This document shows, in pieces, positions 48,335 through 58,649 of a DNA stretch of 64,000 nucleotides. How positions within the stretch are numbered: the first letter of the stretch is position 1; each line of letters begins with the position of its first letter. The translations under genes and the position numbers were made by a program. The DNA lies in assembly GCA_029565935.1 (NCBI GenBank), contig JAKQNF010000010.1, positions 51,001 to 115,000 of the forward strand, given 5' to 3'. Under the pieces are notes generated by a model. The model was not told the origin of the DNA. It searched no databases and was given only the letters and a program-made list of their open reading frames with translations. This DNA is from Bacillota bacterium. Lineage in GTDB: Bacteria > Bacillota > DTU025 > MWDF01.

Positions 48335-49134
48335 GAACTGATGACGGAGCTTTTGGCGGCATGCACATGCCGAAGGCCTACCACAACAAGCTCATAAAAG
48401 CGGTGCTGCAATTCGGGCTCATCGAAGACTCGGACAAGGTCCTGGTCGGCTTCTCGGGAGGCAAGGACAGCGCCTTTCTCATGTATGCCCTAAAATGCCT
48501 CAAGGAGCATTTCACGCTGGACTTCGAGCTGGGTTCAGTGACGGTCGACATCGGATTCGAGGCCCCTCTTAACGAGGCGGGCATAGTGGCTTTTGCAGGT
48601 AAGGTCGGCGTGCCGCACGGTTTCGTAAGGACCAGGGCCTATGAGACCATAAAGGCGAGGTCCGAGGAATCCCCCTGCGCGTGGTGCTCATATTTCCGCA
48701 GGGCATGCATCAATTCGTTCGCCAAGGAGAATGGCTACAATAAGGTAGCTTACGCCCATCACATGGACGATGCCATAGAGACCCTCTTGATGAACATGCT
48801 CTATTCAGGAAGAGCAGGCACATTCCTGCCGAGGACCGAGCTTTCAAGGAGTGGGGTAAGCGTCATCAGGCCGCTTATCTACTTCAGTGAGAAGGAAGTA
48901 AGACGGTCGCTGAAATTCATGGGCTTCACCCCGATCCCGAACCCGTGCCCCTATGAAAGAGATACATGCAGGGCGAAGGTCAAGGAGTTGGTAAGGTCTT
49001 TGGACATGGAGAACAGGATGGTCAGGCGAAACCTCGAAGCCGTCGTAAAGGCAGGCCTCGTAAGCCAGGTCGTATCCGAAGGCCCGGACAGAGCGAGAAA
49101 AAGTCTTCCCGGTGACCTATACGAGGAACATTAA
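48331..49134 (+). CDS. TtcA-like PP-loop tRNA thiolation family protein
   Basis: VLVGFSGGKDSAFLMYALKCL; CAWCSYFRRACINSFAKENGYNKVAYAHHMDDAIETLLMNMLYSGR; start could be 48331 (TTG) or 48361 (ATG). Confidence 0.88.
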   Translation: MRTDDGAFGGMHMPKAYHNKLIKAVLQFGLIEDSDKVLVGFSGGKDSAFLMYALKCLKEHFTLDFELGSVTVDIGFEAPLNEAGIVAFAGKVGVPHGFVRTRAYETIKARSEESPCAWCSYFRRACINSFAKENGYNKVAYAHHMDDAIETLLMNMLYSGRAGTFLPRTELSRSGVSVIRPLIYFSEKEVRRSLKFMGFTPIPNPCPYERDTCRAKVKELVRSLDMENRMVRRNLEAVVKAGLVSQVVSEGPDRARKSLPGDLYEEH

Positions 49135-49167
49135 GGATTTTTAGTTCGTAGAATAATATGTACGGTT

Positions 49168-49183
49168 CATTTGACGTCAAATG
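49168..49183. promoter_or_regulatory. perfect 16-bp palindrome just upstream of a -35 element
   Basis: CATTTGACGTCAAATG; TTGACA follows at 49188-49193. Confidence 0.7.
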
Positions 49184-49241
49184 TGCATTGACAATATAAT
49201 TACTAGAGTTATTGAGTCAACGATTCTGGAGGCTTGATCCC

Positions 49242-49949
49242 ATGAAAGATAGTGCCCGCGCTGCTCGGAGAATTATGTTGAAAGCCTTGGCAGTGGCTAT
49301 TTCCCTGGCTATGGTATCATTGGCAGCGCAGGCTGCTCCTTCTGGCGAAGAGATCGCCACGAAAGTCAAGGCCGCCTACGAGAGCCTAAAGACGGTATCT
49401 CTCGTAACGGCCATAGAATACAAGGACGGAAAGAACCTCATGGCCATGAAGGCCAGCGTGTCAGCAGACATGGCCAGCAGCATACTGAGGGTCGAGATTA
49501 TCGAGCATCCTGTAATCGAAGGCCAGATAGTGATAATCGATGGAACCAAGAAGGTCTCAATCGTATACATGCCCGTCACCAACCAAGCCTTTAGGGGCCC
49601 ATCGGCGAAAGTCGCGTCAGCAATGGGTCTGGATCTTGGGACCATCAATCCTGAACAGCTGTTGAACATAGACCTCAACACGGCGCTCTCAATTAAGTAC
49701 CTCAGGACCGAGAAGATCGACCGCCTAAATTACTACGTTGTCGAGACGAGGCCGAAACAGTCGCCGGAAACTTACCAACTCGTCTGGATCGACGTGGAAA
49801 CATATACCGTCAAGCAGGTGGAAGCCTACGATGCCGACAAGGTGAGGCTGGTCAAAGTCGTGATTACGGACTACAAACCCAACGTGAAGCTGGATGCCAA
49901 GAAGCTCGTTGAGCTTCCGAAAGGCACGAAGATAACGGATATAAAATAA
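49242..49949 (+). CDS. exported LolA-like (outer membrane lipoprotein-sorting-like) protein
   Basis: Signal peptide; ...SVSADMASSILRVEI...YYVVETRPKQSPETYQLVWIDVETYTVKQVEAYD, LolA/DUF4292-like pattern. Confidence 0.65.
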   Translation: MKDSARAARRIMLKALAVAISLAMVSLAAQAAPSGEEIATKVKAAYESLKTVSLVTAIEYKDGKNLMAMKASVSADMASSILRVEIIEHPVIEGQIVIIDGTKKVSIVYMPVTNQAFRGPSAKVASAMGLDLGTINPEQLLNIDLNTALSIKYLRTEKIDRLNYYVVETRPKQSPETYQLVWIDVETYTVKQVEAYDADKVRLVKVVITDYKPNVKLDAKKLVELPKGTKITDIK

Positions 49950-49974
49950 CAGACTCGCTCTTGGAGGGGCTTAC

Positions 49975-52900
49975 ATGAACCTTACTCTTCTTTCGCTGAA
50001 AAGACCTGTCACAGTGATCATGACCATAGCGGCGGTAATTCTGTTCGGTTTGATATCGTTCGATAGACTGAGCCTTGAGATGCTGCCCAACATGGACTTC
50101 CCGATGCTAGCCGTCGTCACCATCTACCCCAACGCCGACGCCGAAACGGTCGAGTCGACGGTCACCATCCCGATCGAGACGCAGGTGAGGTCGATCAGAG
50201 GAGTAAGGAATGTCAATTCGACGAGCATGGAAAACGCCTCGATGATCATGATGGAGTTCAACTGGGGCACGGACCTGGCAGAGGCTGAGAACCTGGTAAA
50301 ATCCGAGCTCGAAGCAAACTCGATGTTCATGCCCAGCGGCATCAACGATACGTTCATCATGCGCATGAACCCTGATTCGATAGCGATGATGATGCTGAGC
50401 ATAGGATCCGAAGGAGAGCCGGTCGATGTCACTGCCCAGATCAAAAGGGACATACTGCCCGAGTTGAACAGAGTGCCCGGCGTGGCGGGCATCATCCTTA
50501 GCGGAGGCACCGATAAAGTCATAACGGTGGATTACGACCACGACAAATTGGTCGAAAACAGCGTGAACCCCTCTCTTCTGCAGCTGCTGATCCAATATCA
50601 GAACATGACGATACCAGCGGGCGCGATAGTGGACGAGGGAGTCCGTTATCAGACCAAGGTCGGCTCCAAGCTGAACAGCATAGAGGACATAGAGGGCCTC
50701 GTCATCGGCCTGAAGAAGAAGCAAGAGAACGGCGGTTCCGGCATTCTGGGCCTGTCGATGCTCATGCCGTCATTCCTTACCGTTGGCGACATAGCAGAAG
50801 TCAAGGTCGAAGGGCAGACTGCCGAAGGCTTCATGAGGATAAACGGGAAGACGAGCGTAGTCCTCAACATATACAAACAGTCCGGATACAACACGGTTAC
50901 GGTCGCCAAGGACGTCAAGAGCAAGATAGCAGAACTGAACGAGAAATACCCCCAGATATCGCTGGGTTACATATTTGACCAATCCGAGTACATATCCCAA
51001 TCCATCAAGGACCTGGGATCCAGCGCGGTGCAGGGCGCCTTCCTCGCGGTGGCCATACTCTACATATACCTGCGCAGCTTGAAGGCCACATTCGTAATCG
51101 GAATATCTATACCTCTTTCGATAATCATCACGTTCGCGATAATGCTGGCGACCAACCTGGAACTTAACCTGCTTACCTTGGGCGGCCTTGCTCTGGGTGT
51201 AGGCATGCTCGTGGACAACTCCATCGTGGTGTTGGAGAGCATATACCGAAGAAGAGAGATGGGCGACAGCATGTTCGATGCTGCGCTGTATGGCACTAAG
51301 GAAGTAACCCTGGCCATATTGGGTTCGACTCTTACGACGCTGGGCGCTTTCGTGCCGGTAGTGTTCCTTTCAAGCCTAGCGGGTCAGATCTTCAAGGACT
51401 TGGCCCTCACTGTGACGTACTCCCTTGCCGCATCGCTTTTCGTCGCCCTTACGATCGTGCCTCTCGCCAGCTTGAAGCTGAACCTGAGGGCTCCTAAGGG
51501 TGTTAAGACTGAAGCCGACGAAGTGGTGCTGACGGAGAGGCAAAAGTACGAGCGGTATAGCAAGAAGAAGTCGATGATGATCTACGAGAACAGCATGCTG
51601 TGGGGACTCAAGCACAGATGGTACATAGTCGGGATAATGATAGTCGCGCTAGCGCTGTCGCTCTACGGTTATACGAAGCTCGACCAGGAATTCCTGCCAA
51701 AGATGGACATGGGCAGGATAGACGTGACGATAACGCTTCCGGCTGGGAGCCCGACCGAGAAGACGAACGATGCATCCAAGGAATTCGAGGCATTGCTGCT
51801 GGGAATGCCGTGGGTAGAATCGGTCTCGGCACAAGTAGGAAGCCTTGGTACGGGATCTTACCTGGCGCTTGTGCTATCGAATGCGGCTAATGAATCTACC
51901 CTTGGAGTAAACATAAAACAGGGCAAGGACAAGATATCCATGAACGAGGCCGTAGTCAAGGTAAGGGAAGTGGCAGAACAAGTCAAGGCCGATTATCCCG
52001 GAACCTCGGTTACGGTGGACACATCCGGTTTCGGATCCCTCCTCGGAGGTTTCATAGATATATTTGGCACGAAGATTACGGTGAGCGTGACAGGGAGCAA
52101 CGCGGAGGGCATCAACCAGGTCGCTGCTGAGCTGACCGACAAACTAAGGAAGACGAGCGGCATAGTGGACGTAGTCTCGGACCTGGAGAACACCCAACCG
52201 GTCATGCTACTTGACGTCAACAGGACGAGGGCTCTAATGGGCGGGCTCACGGTCGCACAGATAGGCCTGGGCGTAAGGACGAGCTCGCTCGGCACTACGG
52301 TGACCAATATCAACATCGACGGTGAGTCGGTGCCCGTAATAGTGAAGCCTTCGAAGGGCGGGGAACAGACCCTTGCTTCTATGATGGACCTTCCGGTGTC
52401 GAGCACGGTATCGATAATGAGCATGATGGGAGATACTTCTTCCTCTGCTGCTTCGGCGGCAAGCTCGCTTATGTCACCGGTAACTGACGTTTATGTGAAC
52501 AAAGTTGCCACACCGGTGTCCGAGACAGGGCCTGTGCAGCTGCTTAGGCGCAACGGCGAGAGGATAATCCAGGTGACGTACGCGTTTGACGAGTCGCTTA
52601 AAGTAGGCAATGCTCAGAAGATAGCGGAGGATATTGCAGCGAGCATGGAGTTGCCTGACGGAGTGGACGTCAACTTCGGTGGAGTGTCGGAGCTGCTGAC
52701 CGAGGGCTTCAACGACTTGTACTTCGCAGCGGGCCTTGCGTTGTTCATAGTCTACTTCGTGATGGCGGTACAGTTCGAGTCATTCATGTATCCTTTGATA
52801 ATCCTGTTCACTGTCCCGCTGGCGCTGATAGGAGCCGTCGTACTACTGATCATCAGCGGCACGGGAGTCGGCATCAGCGCACTTATAGGAGCGATAGTCC

Positions 52901-53241
52901 TTGTCGGCGTCGTCGTGAACAACGGCATAGTCCTGGTCGACTTCATACTGCAGATGAGGGCGAAGGGCTTCAGTACTGACGAAGCGATAGTGATATCGGC
53001 CCGTTCAAGGCTCCGTCCTATACTGATGACCGCACTCACTACGATACTCGGTCTTGTACCGATAGCCCTGTCCACGGGAAAAGGGTCGGAGATAAGCAAA
53101 GGCATGGCCCTTACCGTAATCGGAGGGCTTACCGCCGCGACTTATCTTACTTTGGTAGTAGTGCCTGTCGTGTTCAAGATCTTCGACGATTTCACGAATT
53201 GGATAGGCAGGCGCAAGGAGGTAAAGGTCAATGAAGTCTAG
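49975..53241 (+). CDS. RND superfamily (HAE1/AcrB/SwrC-like) transporter
   Basis: 1088 aa; LSLKRPVTVIMTIAAVILFGLISFDRLSLEMLPNMDFPMLAVVTIYP; LALGVGMLVDNSIVVLESIYRRREMG; VLVGVVVNNGIVLVDFI. Confidence 0.95.
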   Translation: MNLTLLSLKRPVTVIMTIAAVILFGLISFDRLSLEMLPNMDFPMLAVVTIYPNADAETVESTVTIPIETQVRSIRGVRNVNSTSMENASMIMMEFNWGTDLAEAENLVKSELEANSMFMPSGINDTFIMRMNPDSIAMMMLSIGSEGEPVDVTAQIKRDILPELNRVPGVAGIILSGGTDKVITVDYDHDKLVENSVNPSLLQLLIQYQNMTIPAGAIVDEGVRYQTKVGSKLNSIEDIEGLVIGLKKKQENGGSGILGLSMLMPSFLTVGDIAEVKVEGQTAEGFMRINGKTSVVLNIYKQSGYNTVTVAKDVKSKIAELNEKYPQISLGYIFDQSEYISQSIKDLGSSAVQGAFLAVAILYIYLRSLKATFVIGISIPLSIIITFAIMLATNLELNLLTLGGLALGVGMLVDNSIVVLESIYRRREMGDSMFDAALYGTKEVTLAILGSTLTTLGAFVPVVFLSSLAGQIFKDLALTVTYSLAASLFVALTIVPLASLKLNLRAPKGVKTEADEVVLTERQKYERYSKKKSMMIYENSMLWGLKHRWYIVGIMIVALALSLYGYTKLDQEFLPKMDMGRIDVTITLPAGSPTEKTNDASKEFEALLLGMPWVESVSAQVGSLGTGSYLALVLSNAANESTLGVNIKQGKDKISMNEAVVKVREVAEQVKADYPGTSVTVDTSGFGSLLGGFIDIFGTKITVSVTGSNAEGINQVAAELTDKLRKTSGIVDVVSDLENTQPVMLLDVNRTRALMGGLTVAQIGLGVRTSSLGTTVTNINIDGESVPVIVKPSKGGEQTLASMMDLPVSSTVSIMSMMGDTSSSAASAASSLMSPVTDVYVNKVATPVSETGPVQLLRRNGERIIQVTYAFDESLKVGNAQKIAEDIAASMELPDGVDVNFGGVSELLTEGFNDLYFAAGLALFIVYFVMAVQFESFMYPLIILFTVPLALIGAVVLLIISGTGVGISALIGAIVLVGVVVNNGIVLVDFILQMRAKGFSTDEAIVISARSRLRPILMTALTTILGLVPIALSTGKGSEISKGMALTVIGGLTAATYLTLVVVPVVFKIFDDFTNWIGRRKEVKVNEV

Positions 53242-54289
53242 AATAGCCGCTGCTCTTGTGGTGGCATTGCTGATCGCAGCAGCCGTTCCTTCGGTCACCA
53301 TGGCTACCGACGAACAGTTCAGGCTAAAGCTGAAAGAAGGAGAATCCATAGCCTTCATAGGCGCTGAAGCCGGCCTGGACTCGGATGAGAAGCTCGTATT
53401 GGACCTGGATTGGACGGGCCTTTCGATAGTGATGGACGTCATGGGGGTCAACACCAGGATAGGACTCGCCATGGACTTCTGGAAGCCCGGAGAGCCCGCG
53501 TCCAATTTCGGGGTAACCGGGGGCATAGGCCTCGATTGGACCCAGATAATCAGCCTGCTCGCAGTGGTCGAGACATCAGGCAATGCTTTCATTCAGAAGA
53601 CGGCATCGGGCTTGACAGGCGCCGTTACGGCAAGGGTGGCAGCCAACACCGCCAAGCTTGCAATCGAGCTGGACACTGGGGCGATGTGGCCCGGTTTCGA
53701 TAAGTACCCCGCAAAGATGATCGGCCAGGCCTCCTGGTCCGAGAAGGCTGACAAGATGGATTCCGGACAGGGCTGGCTAGAGCTGGCGTTCGCTTTCCAG
53801 AGCTCGAAGGACAGGAAAGACGCCGTTAGGCTCTCCTATTCAAGGGACATCGCCGAGGAGCTCAACAGGTTCGATGTCGGCTACAGCACGAGCTTTAGCC
53901 CCGAAAGCACGGGCTTTACGATCGGCTTGTACACAGGACTGGGCTTCGGCCAGCTCATACCGATACTCAACTCCGAGTTCTTCGCCCAGTACGACATAAC
54001 GGACGATATCGGCATCCAGGCAGCGCTTGGCGCCCAGGGAGGCCTGTACCCGATGGCATGGTTCAGGGGCAAGGCGTGGGCGGAGATAAACGAGGCTGCG
54101 ATACTGGAACTGGAGGGCAAGACCCCTATCATAGTGCTCGACCCGTCCGCATCCAGGCTCTATCTGGAGGATCTTTCCAGGTTCATAAGCCTTGGCGTCA
54201 CGTTCCCGAAGGCCTTGATGAGCAAAGTACTCTTGAAATACGATTTCAACGAGCAGACCTTCGGTCTTGGATATTCGATGAAGTTCTAG
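53231..54289 (+). CDS. exported beta-barrel-like protein overlapping the RND gene
   Basis: Signal peptide MKSRIAAALVVALLIAAAVPSVTMA; alternating strands; C-terminus NEQTFGLGYSMKF. Confidence 0.55.
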   Translation: MKSRIAAALVVALLIAAAVPSVTMATDEQFRLKLKEGESIAFIGAEAGLDSDEKLVLDLDWTGLSIVMDVMGVNTRIGLAMDFWKPGEPASNFGVTGGIGLDWTQIISLLAVVETSGNAFIQKTASGLTGAVTARVAANTAKLAIELDTGAMWPGFDKYPAKMIGQASWSEKADKMDSGQGWLELAFAFQSSKDRKDAVRLSYSRDIAEELNRFDVGYSTSFSPESTGFTIGLYTGLGFGQLIPILNSEFFAQYDITDDIGIQAALGAQGGLYPMAWFRGKAWAEINEAAILELEGKTPIIVLDPSASRLYLEDLSRFISLGVTFPKALMSKVLLKYDFNEQTFGLGYSMKF

Positions 54290-54304
54290 TTGAGGAGGTA
54301 ATAG

Positions 54305-55801
54305 ATGTCGTCCACGCAAGTGCCCGAAGAAGCGCTTGAAATAGAAGCACACGCCTCGCCCTCCGAGGATGCGGAAATCCTGGAGGGCGAGACTTTGGAT
54401 GAAATCAAGGCAGAGGCAAAAACGAAATCCGTCGTTATGGACAAGGAAACGATAGAGTACCTTGAAAAGCATCCGGGCAGGATCGGATCGTTCATACTCA
54501 AGCTGGCCCTTCCTGCTATCGCAGACAATGTGCTCGCCACTGTGACCCAGATGGCGGACATGATAATGGTAGGAAGGCTAGGGGCGGCGGCGGTCGCCTC
54601 CGTAGGCCTTTCCAATCAGCCGCTATTCCTCATACAGGGCCTGTTCATGGGGATCGGTGTCGGGGTCACCGCGGTAGTGGCCAGGCTTTATGGCGCAGAA
54701 CGCAGGGATGAAGCGAACCACATAGCACAGCAGTCGCTCATCTTCGCATTCATCTTATCGGCCCTGCTATGCGGGACGTGGTACCTGTTCGTCCCCCAGG
54801 TGATCAAGTTCATGGGTGCTCAACCGGATGTCCTCGGACTAGGAATAGTCTATATGAGGACTATTGTCCCGGGTCTGTTCATCCTAACACTCAACATGAT
54901 GATGGCGTCCGCTCTCAGAGGGGCGGGCGACACGAAGTCCCCCATGGTCGCGAACGTAATGATCAACGTGATCAACATATTCGGCAACTATGCGTTGATC
55001 TTCGGCCATTTCGGCATGCCAGCGATGGGCGTGCAGGGCGCGGCGCTCTCTACGACAATATCAAGGATGATAGGCACGCTCATCCTCTTTTACATAATGA
55101 CCCAGGGCAAGGGCGTCGTGCAGTTCAAGGTCTCGGACGGCATCCGATTGGATCTGCACGCCGTCAAGAGGGTACTAAGGGTTGGACTTCCCACTGCGGC
55201 TGAGAGGGTAAGCCTGAGCTTGGGTATAACCTTCTATACCAGGATAGTCGCATCATTGGGCACGATGACCTATGCGGCTCACCAGATAGCGATCAACGCT
55301 GAGCAGATATCTTACATGCCGGGATTTGGCTTCGCCACGGCCGCGACGGCACTGGTGGGACAGGCACTTGGGGCGGGGAGCAAGAAGATGGCCGAGCGCG
55401 CCGGCTGGACTGCCTGGAAGATGGGTGCCATACTGTCCGGGGTAATGGCGAGCGTGTTGTTGATCTGGCCGGAGCGCCTGATAGGGCTGTATGTGAGCGA
55501 TCCTGAGATCATCCGCCTAGGGGCTATGTGCCTTCGCATAATGGGACTTGTACAAATACCGATGTCAACAGGTTTTACCATAGTAGGGGCTTTGAGGGGC
55601 GCGGGTGATACGAAGGCCGTGCTGTTCCTTACGATGTTCAGCGTATGGTGCGTGCGCTTCATGGGAAGCTGGTTCGCCGTCAACGTACTAGGCCTGGGGC
55701 TTTTCGGAGCATGGGCTGTAATGGCGCTGGATTGGTGTACGAGGGCGACCGTATTCATGCTGAGATGGAAGACCGGGCACTGGAAAGAGAGAAAAGTCTA
55801 G
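54305..55801 (+). CDS. MATE family efflux transporter
   Basis: LALPAIADNVLATVTQMADMIMVGRLGAAAVASVGLSNQP; ALRGAGDTKSPM; two symmetric halves. Confidence 0.93.
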   Translation: MSSTQVPEEALEIEAHASPSEDAEILEGETLDEIKAEAKTKSVVMDKETIEYLEKHPGRIGSFILKLALPAIADNVLATVTQMADMIMVGRLGAAAVASVGLSNQPLFLIQGLFMGIGVGVTAVVARLYGAERRDEANHIAQQSLIFAFILSALLCGTWYLFVPQVIKFMGAQPDVLGLGIVYMRTIVPGLFILTLNMMMASALRGAGDTKSPMVANVMINVINIFGNYALIFGHFGMPAMGVQGAALSTTISRMIGTLILFYIMTQGKGVVQFKVSDGIRLDLHAVKRVLRVGLPTAAERVSLSLGITFYTRIVASLGTMTYAAHQIAINAEQISYMPGFGFATAATALVGQALGAGSKKMAERAGWTAWKMGAILSGVMASVLLIWPERLIGLYVSDPEIIRLGAMCLRIMGLVQIPMSTGFTIVGALRGAGDTKAVLFLTMFSVWCVRFMGSWFAVNVLGLGLFGAWAVMALDWCTRATVFMLRWKTGHWKERKV

Positions 55802-55839
55802 GGACTGCCGGCAAAATGGTCTAGGCTGATATGACAATG

Positions 55840-55900
55840 GATCCAGGACCGGACGCTTTGAGGATAAGCACCCTCGCGTCCGGTTCTGGATTTTTGGGCT
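55840..55900 (+). terminator. intrinsic terminator
   Basis: GATCCAGGACCGGACG...CGTCCGGTTCTGGATTTTTGGG. Confidence 0.75.
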
Positions 55901-56021
55901 TCACAAACCTAGGCATGTTTATGTATAGTAAGATAATCTTAGCATTACAAAAGGAATGGTGAATGTAGAGTACCTCATCATGATTTAAGGTAATGGGGAC
56001 AATTGGAGGTCATAAAAGGAA

Positions 56022-56885
56022 ATGGATGAAAAGCTGAAGAAGATAGGCATCCTGACGGATACGGTATCCGACCTTCCGGACGACATAGCCGCCAAGTACG
56101 GCATAGAGGTGATACCACTTAAGATCCACATAGACGACAAGACGTACCTGGCTAAGAAGGACATAACTGACGAGCAGTTCTTCAAGCTGCTGAGCAGCAC
56201 CAGCGCAGTGGCCAAGACCTCGCAGCCGAGCCCGTTCGAGTTCCAGGTAGCATATGAGAGCATGTTGAGAAGGTATGAAATGATCCTGTCGATACACGCT
56301 TCCACCGAGCTGAGCGGCACGTTCCAATCTGCTCAGTTGGCTAAGGATTCGATTGACCCGAAACTTGCGGAGAGGATCACCCTCTTCGATACCGGTCAAG
56401 CTTCTATGGGCGAAGGAATGATGGTCGTAAAAGCCGCGGAGATGGCCGAATCCGGCGATGAAGCGCACAAGATAATCAAGGAGCTGGAGAGGATATCTAA
56501 GGTCATCAAGACCCGCTTCGTCCCGGATACGCTCAAATACCTTGAAAGGGGCGGAAGGATCGGGAAGGCCAGTGCATTCCTAGGAAATATACTCAGCATA
56601 AAACCCCTGCTAGGCGTTGATAAGATAGTATATCCTGTAGAAAAGGTAAGGGGCGGCAGAAACGTAGTGCCCAAACTATTGGAGCAACTAAAAGGAAGCC
56701 TTAAGGCCTCCGATAAATTCCGTGCCTGTATACTTAGTTCGAACATGCCGGATGAGGAAGAACAGCTAAGGCAGGCGGTATCATCGGACAGCAGGGCGGT
56801 AGGCATCATGGACGCGAAGCTAGGGTCGGTCATCGGCTGCCATGTCGGGCCGAAGGTCATAGGACTGGTCTGGTACACGATCTAG
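56022..56885 (+). CDS. DegV family protein
   Basis: IGILTDTVSDLPDDIAAKYGIEVIPLKIHIDDKTYL; SQPSPFEFQVAYESML; STELSGTFQSAQLAKDS. Confidence 0.94.
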   Translation: MDEKLKKIGILTDTVSDLPDDIAAKYGIEVIPLKIHIDDKTYLAKKDITDEQFFKLLSSTSAVAKTSQPSPFEFQVAYESMLRRYEMILSIHASTELSGTFQSAQLAKDSIDPKLAERITLFDTGQASMGEGMMVVKAAEMAESGDEAHKIIKELERISKVIKTRFVPDTLKYLERGGRIGKASAFLGNILSIKPLLGVDKIVYPVEKVRGGRNVVPKLLEQLKGSLKASDKFRACILSSNMPDEEEQLRQAVSSDSRAVGIMDAKLGSVIGCHVGPKVIGLVWYTI

Positions 56886-56914
56886 GAAGAATATCAAGAG
56901 AGCCTAAACTACTA

Positions 56915-56948
56915 GGACGGAGGCCTGTATGGTCTCCGTCCCTTTTTA
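56915..56948 (+). terminator. intrinsic terminator
   Basis: GGACGGAGgcctgtatggtCTCCGTCC followed by CTTTTTAA. Confidence 0.75.
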
Positions 56949-57078
56949 AGCCTATTTATCCGGCCAAAGTAAAGCCGGAGGATGCTATTATTATAATCAA
57001 GCGCCAACTCCGTGCCAAAACCCTGGGCAGCGATTGTCATGCTAAATGGGGAATGTGTTAATTAGCAGGTGTTATTAA

Positions 57079-57154
57079 TGGTGGCCCAGGCAGGAATCGA
57101 ACCTGCGGCCAACGGTTTAGGAAACCGCTGCTCTATCCCCTGAGCTACTGGGCC
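57079..57154 (-). tRNA. tRNA-Arg(CCT)
   Basis: Reverse complement GGCCCAGTAGCTCAGGGGATAGAGCAGCGGTTTCCTAAACCG...CTGGGCCACCA. Confidence 0.94.
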
Positions 57155-57158
57155 ACAC

Positions 57159-57234
57159 TGGCGCGCCTGGCAGGATTTGAACCTGCGACCTGCGGATTCG
57201 TAGTCCGTCACTCTATCCACTGAGCTACAGGCGC
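57159..57234 (-). tRNA. tRNA-Arg(ACG)
   Basis: Reverse complement GCGCCTGTAGCTCAGTGGATAGAGTGACGGACTACGAATCCGC...CAGGCGCGCCA. Confidence 0.94.
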
Positions 57235-57306
57235 CTGACTTAATCAGTTTACAACAGCGCAATTGCTTAGTCAAGGAATTCAAGCCATTCGAAAGGTAGG
57301 TAAACC

Positions 57307-58524
57307 ATGCTTTCAAACGCTACGAGAGAAGTAAAGGATTACCTGGCCAGAGTGCTGGAAGACGCGAGGGTGAGGAAGCTGATGAGCTTCCTTGAGGAAG
57401 ACCATTCGCGGTTGGTGGACGAACAGTGCGAGATGGCACTTTTAGAGGCCCCGCCCCTATTCGAGAGGAGAAGGGCGGAGGAGATGGCAAGGAAATTCGC
57501 AGGCCTGGGCCTTACGAATGTGTGCGTGGATGATGCGCTGAACGCAACCGCAAAGCTGCAAGGAAGCCTAGGATTCGGAGAAGTGCTGGCAGAGGCCCAT
57601 CTCGATACCGTTTTCCCCTTCGAGACGGTGAAGAAGATAACTCGGGGCAACGACCGGATCGAAGCTCCGGGCATAAGCGATAACTGCAGAGGCCTGGCCG
57701 CAATCTTGGGAATCGTAAGGGGCATCCAGCACGCTGGGATCGTACTTAAGAAGGACGTGACGTTCGCCGGAACGTCGGGCGAGGAGGGCATCGGGGACCT
57801 GAAGGGGATGAGGAACCTCTTCATGAGGGATCCCGCGAGGTTCGATTTCTGCCTTTCGATAGACGGGCACGGCACAGGCCACTTCGTATTCGATGGCACT
57901 GGCAGCAGGCGCTATTCGGTGGTATTCGAGACCCAAGGCGGCCACAGCTGGACAGATTTCGGCGTCTCTAGCGCCGTGCATGCCATGGGCAGGGCAATCG
58001 CCAATATAACGCAGATAGCTGTCCCGGACGATCCGAGGACTTCATATAACGTCGGTACTGTGAGCGGGGGCACTTCCGTGAACGCTATAGCGCAGAAGGC
58101 GGAGATGCTCGTCGACTTGAGGTCAGTGTCGAACGAGGAGCTCGACAGGCTTGAAGCGAAGTTCATGGGCGCCGTGACAGCTGCATGCTCGGAAGAAAAA
58201 GCAAGATCCAGCAGGAAGACGGACGTCCGTGTATGTTTCAGGAAGGTGGGCGACAGGCCCGCCGGGAAGCAGAAGGAGAATTCACCGGCCAAACCACTCG
58301 CGATGGCGAGTTCCGAGTTGCTGGGGATAAAGTACGAGGATGACGGACCTTCCAGCACGAACGCAAACATACCCGTATATTTCGGCGTACCGAGCCTGTG
58401 TATGGGAGCCGGCGGGGAAGGCGGGGGCATCCATACGGTAGAGGAATGGTTCTCCCCGGCGGACGGATGGAGGGCGGTGCAGCAGGCGGCCCTGATCCTA
58501 ATAGCGACGGCCGGCCTCTCCTAG
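57307..58524 (+). CDS. M20 family metallopeptidase
   Basis: AEAHLDTVFPF; ISDNCRGLAAILGIVRGIQHA; FAGTSGEEGIGDLKGMR; GGEGGGIHTVEEWF. Confidence 0.85.
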   Translation: MLSNATREVKDYLARVLEDARVRKLMSFLEEDHSRLVDEQCEMALLEAPPLFERRRAEEMARKFAGLGLTNVCVDDALNATAKLQGSLGFGEVLAEAHLDTVFPFETVKKITRGNDRIEAPGISDNCRGLAAILGIVRGIQHAGIVLKKDVTFAGTSGEEGIGDLKGMRNLFMRDPARFDFCLSIDGHGTGHFVFDGTGSRRYSVVFETQGGHSWTDFGVSSAVHAMGRAIANITQIAVPDDPRTSYNVGTVSGGTSVNAIAQKAEMLVDLRSVSNEELDRLEAKFMGAVTAACSEEKARSSRKTDVRVCFRKVGDRPAGKQKENSPAKPLAMASSELLGIKYEDDGPSSTNANIPVYFGVPSLCMGAGGEGGGIHTVEEWFSPADGWRAVQQAALILIATAGLS

Positions 58525-58557
58525 ACGATAGACCAGGAGAAGTATGGTTTAAAATGA

Positions 58558-58614
58558 CGCTCCCCCGGACTTTGACGATCACTTCTTGCCGTCAGCCCGG
58601 GGGAGCTGTTTTTA
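58558..58614 (+). terminator. intrinsic terminator
   Basis: GCTCCCCCGG...CCCGGGGGAGCTGTTTTTATTTT. Confidence 0.7.
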
Positions 58615-58649
58615 TTTTGGCTCTCTAGATGGTCAATGTACCTGCCAGC

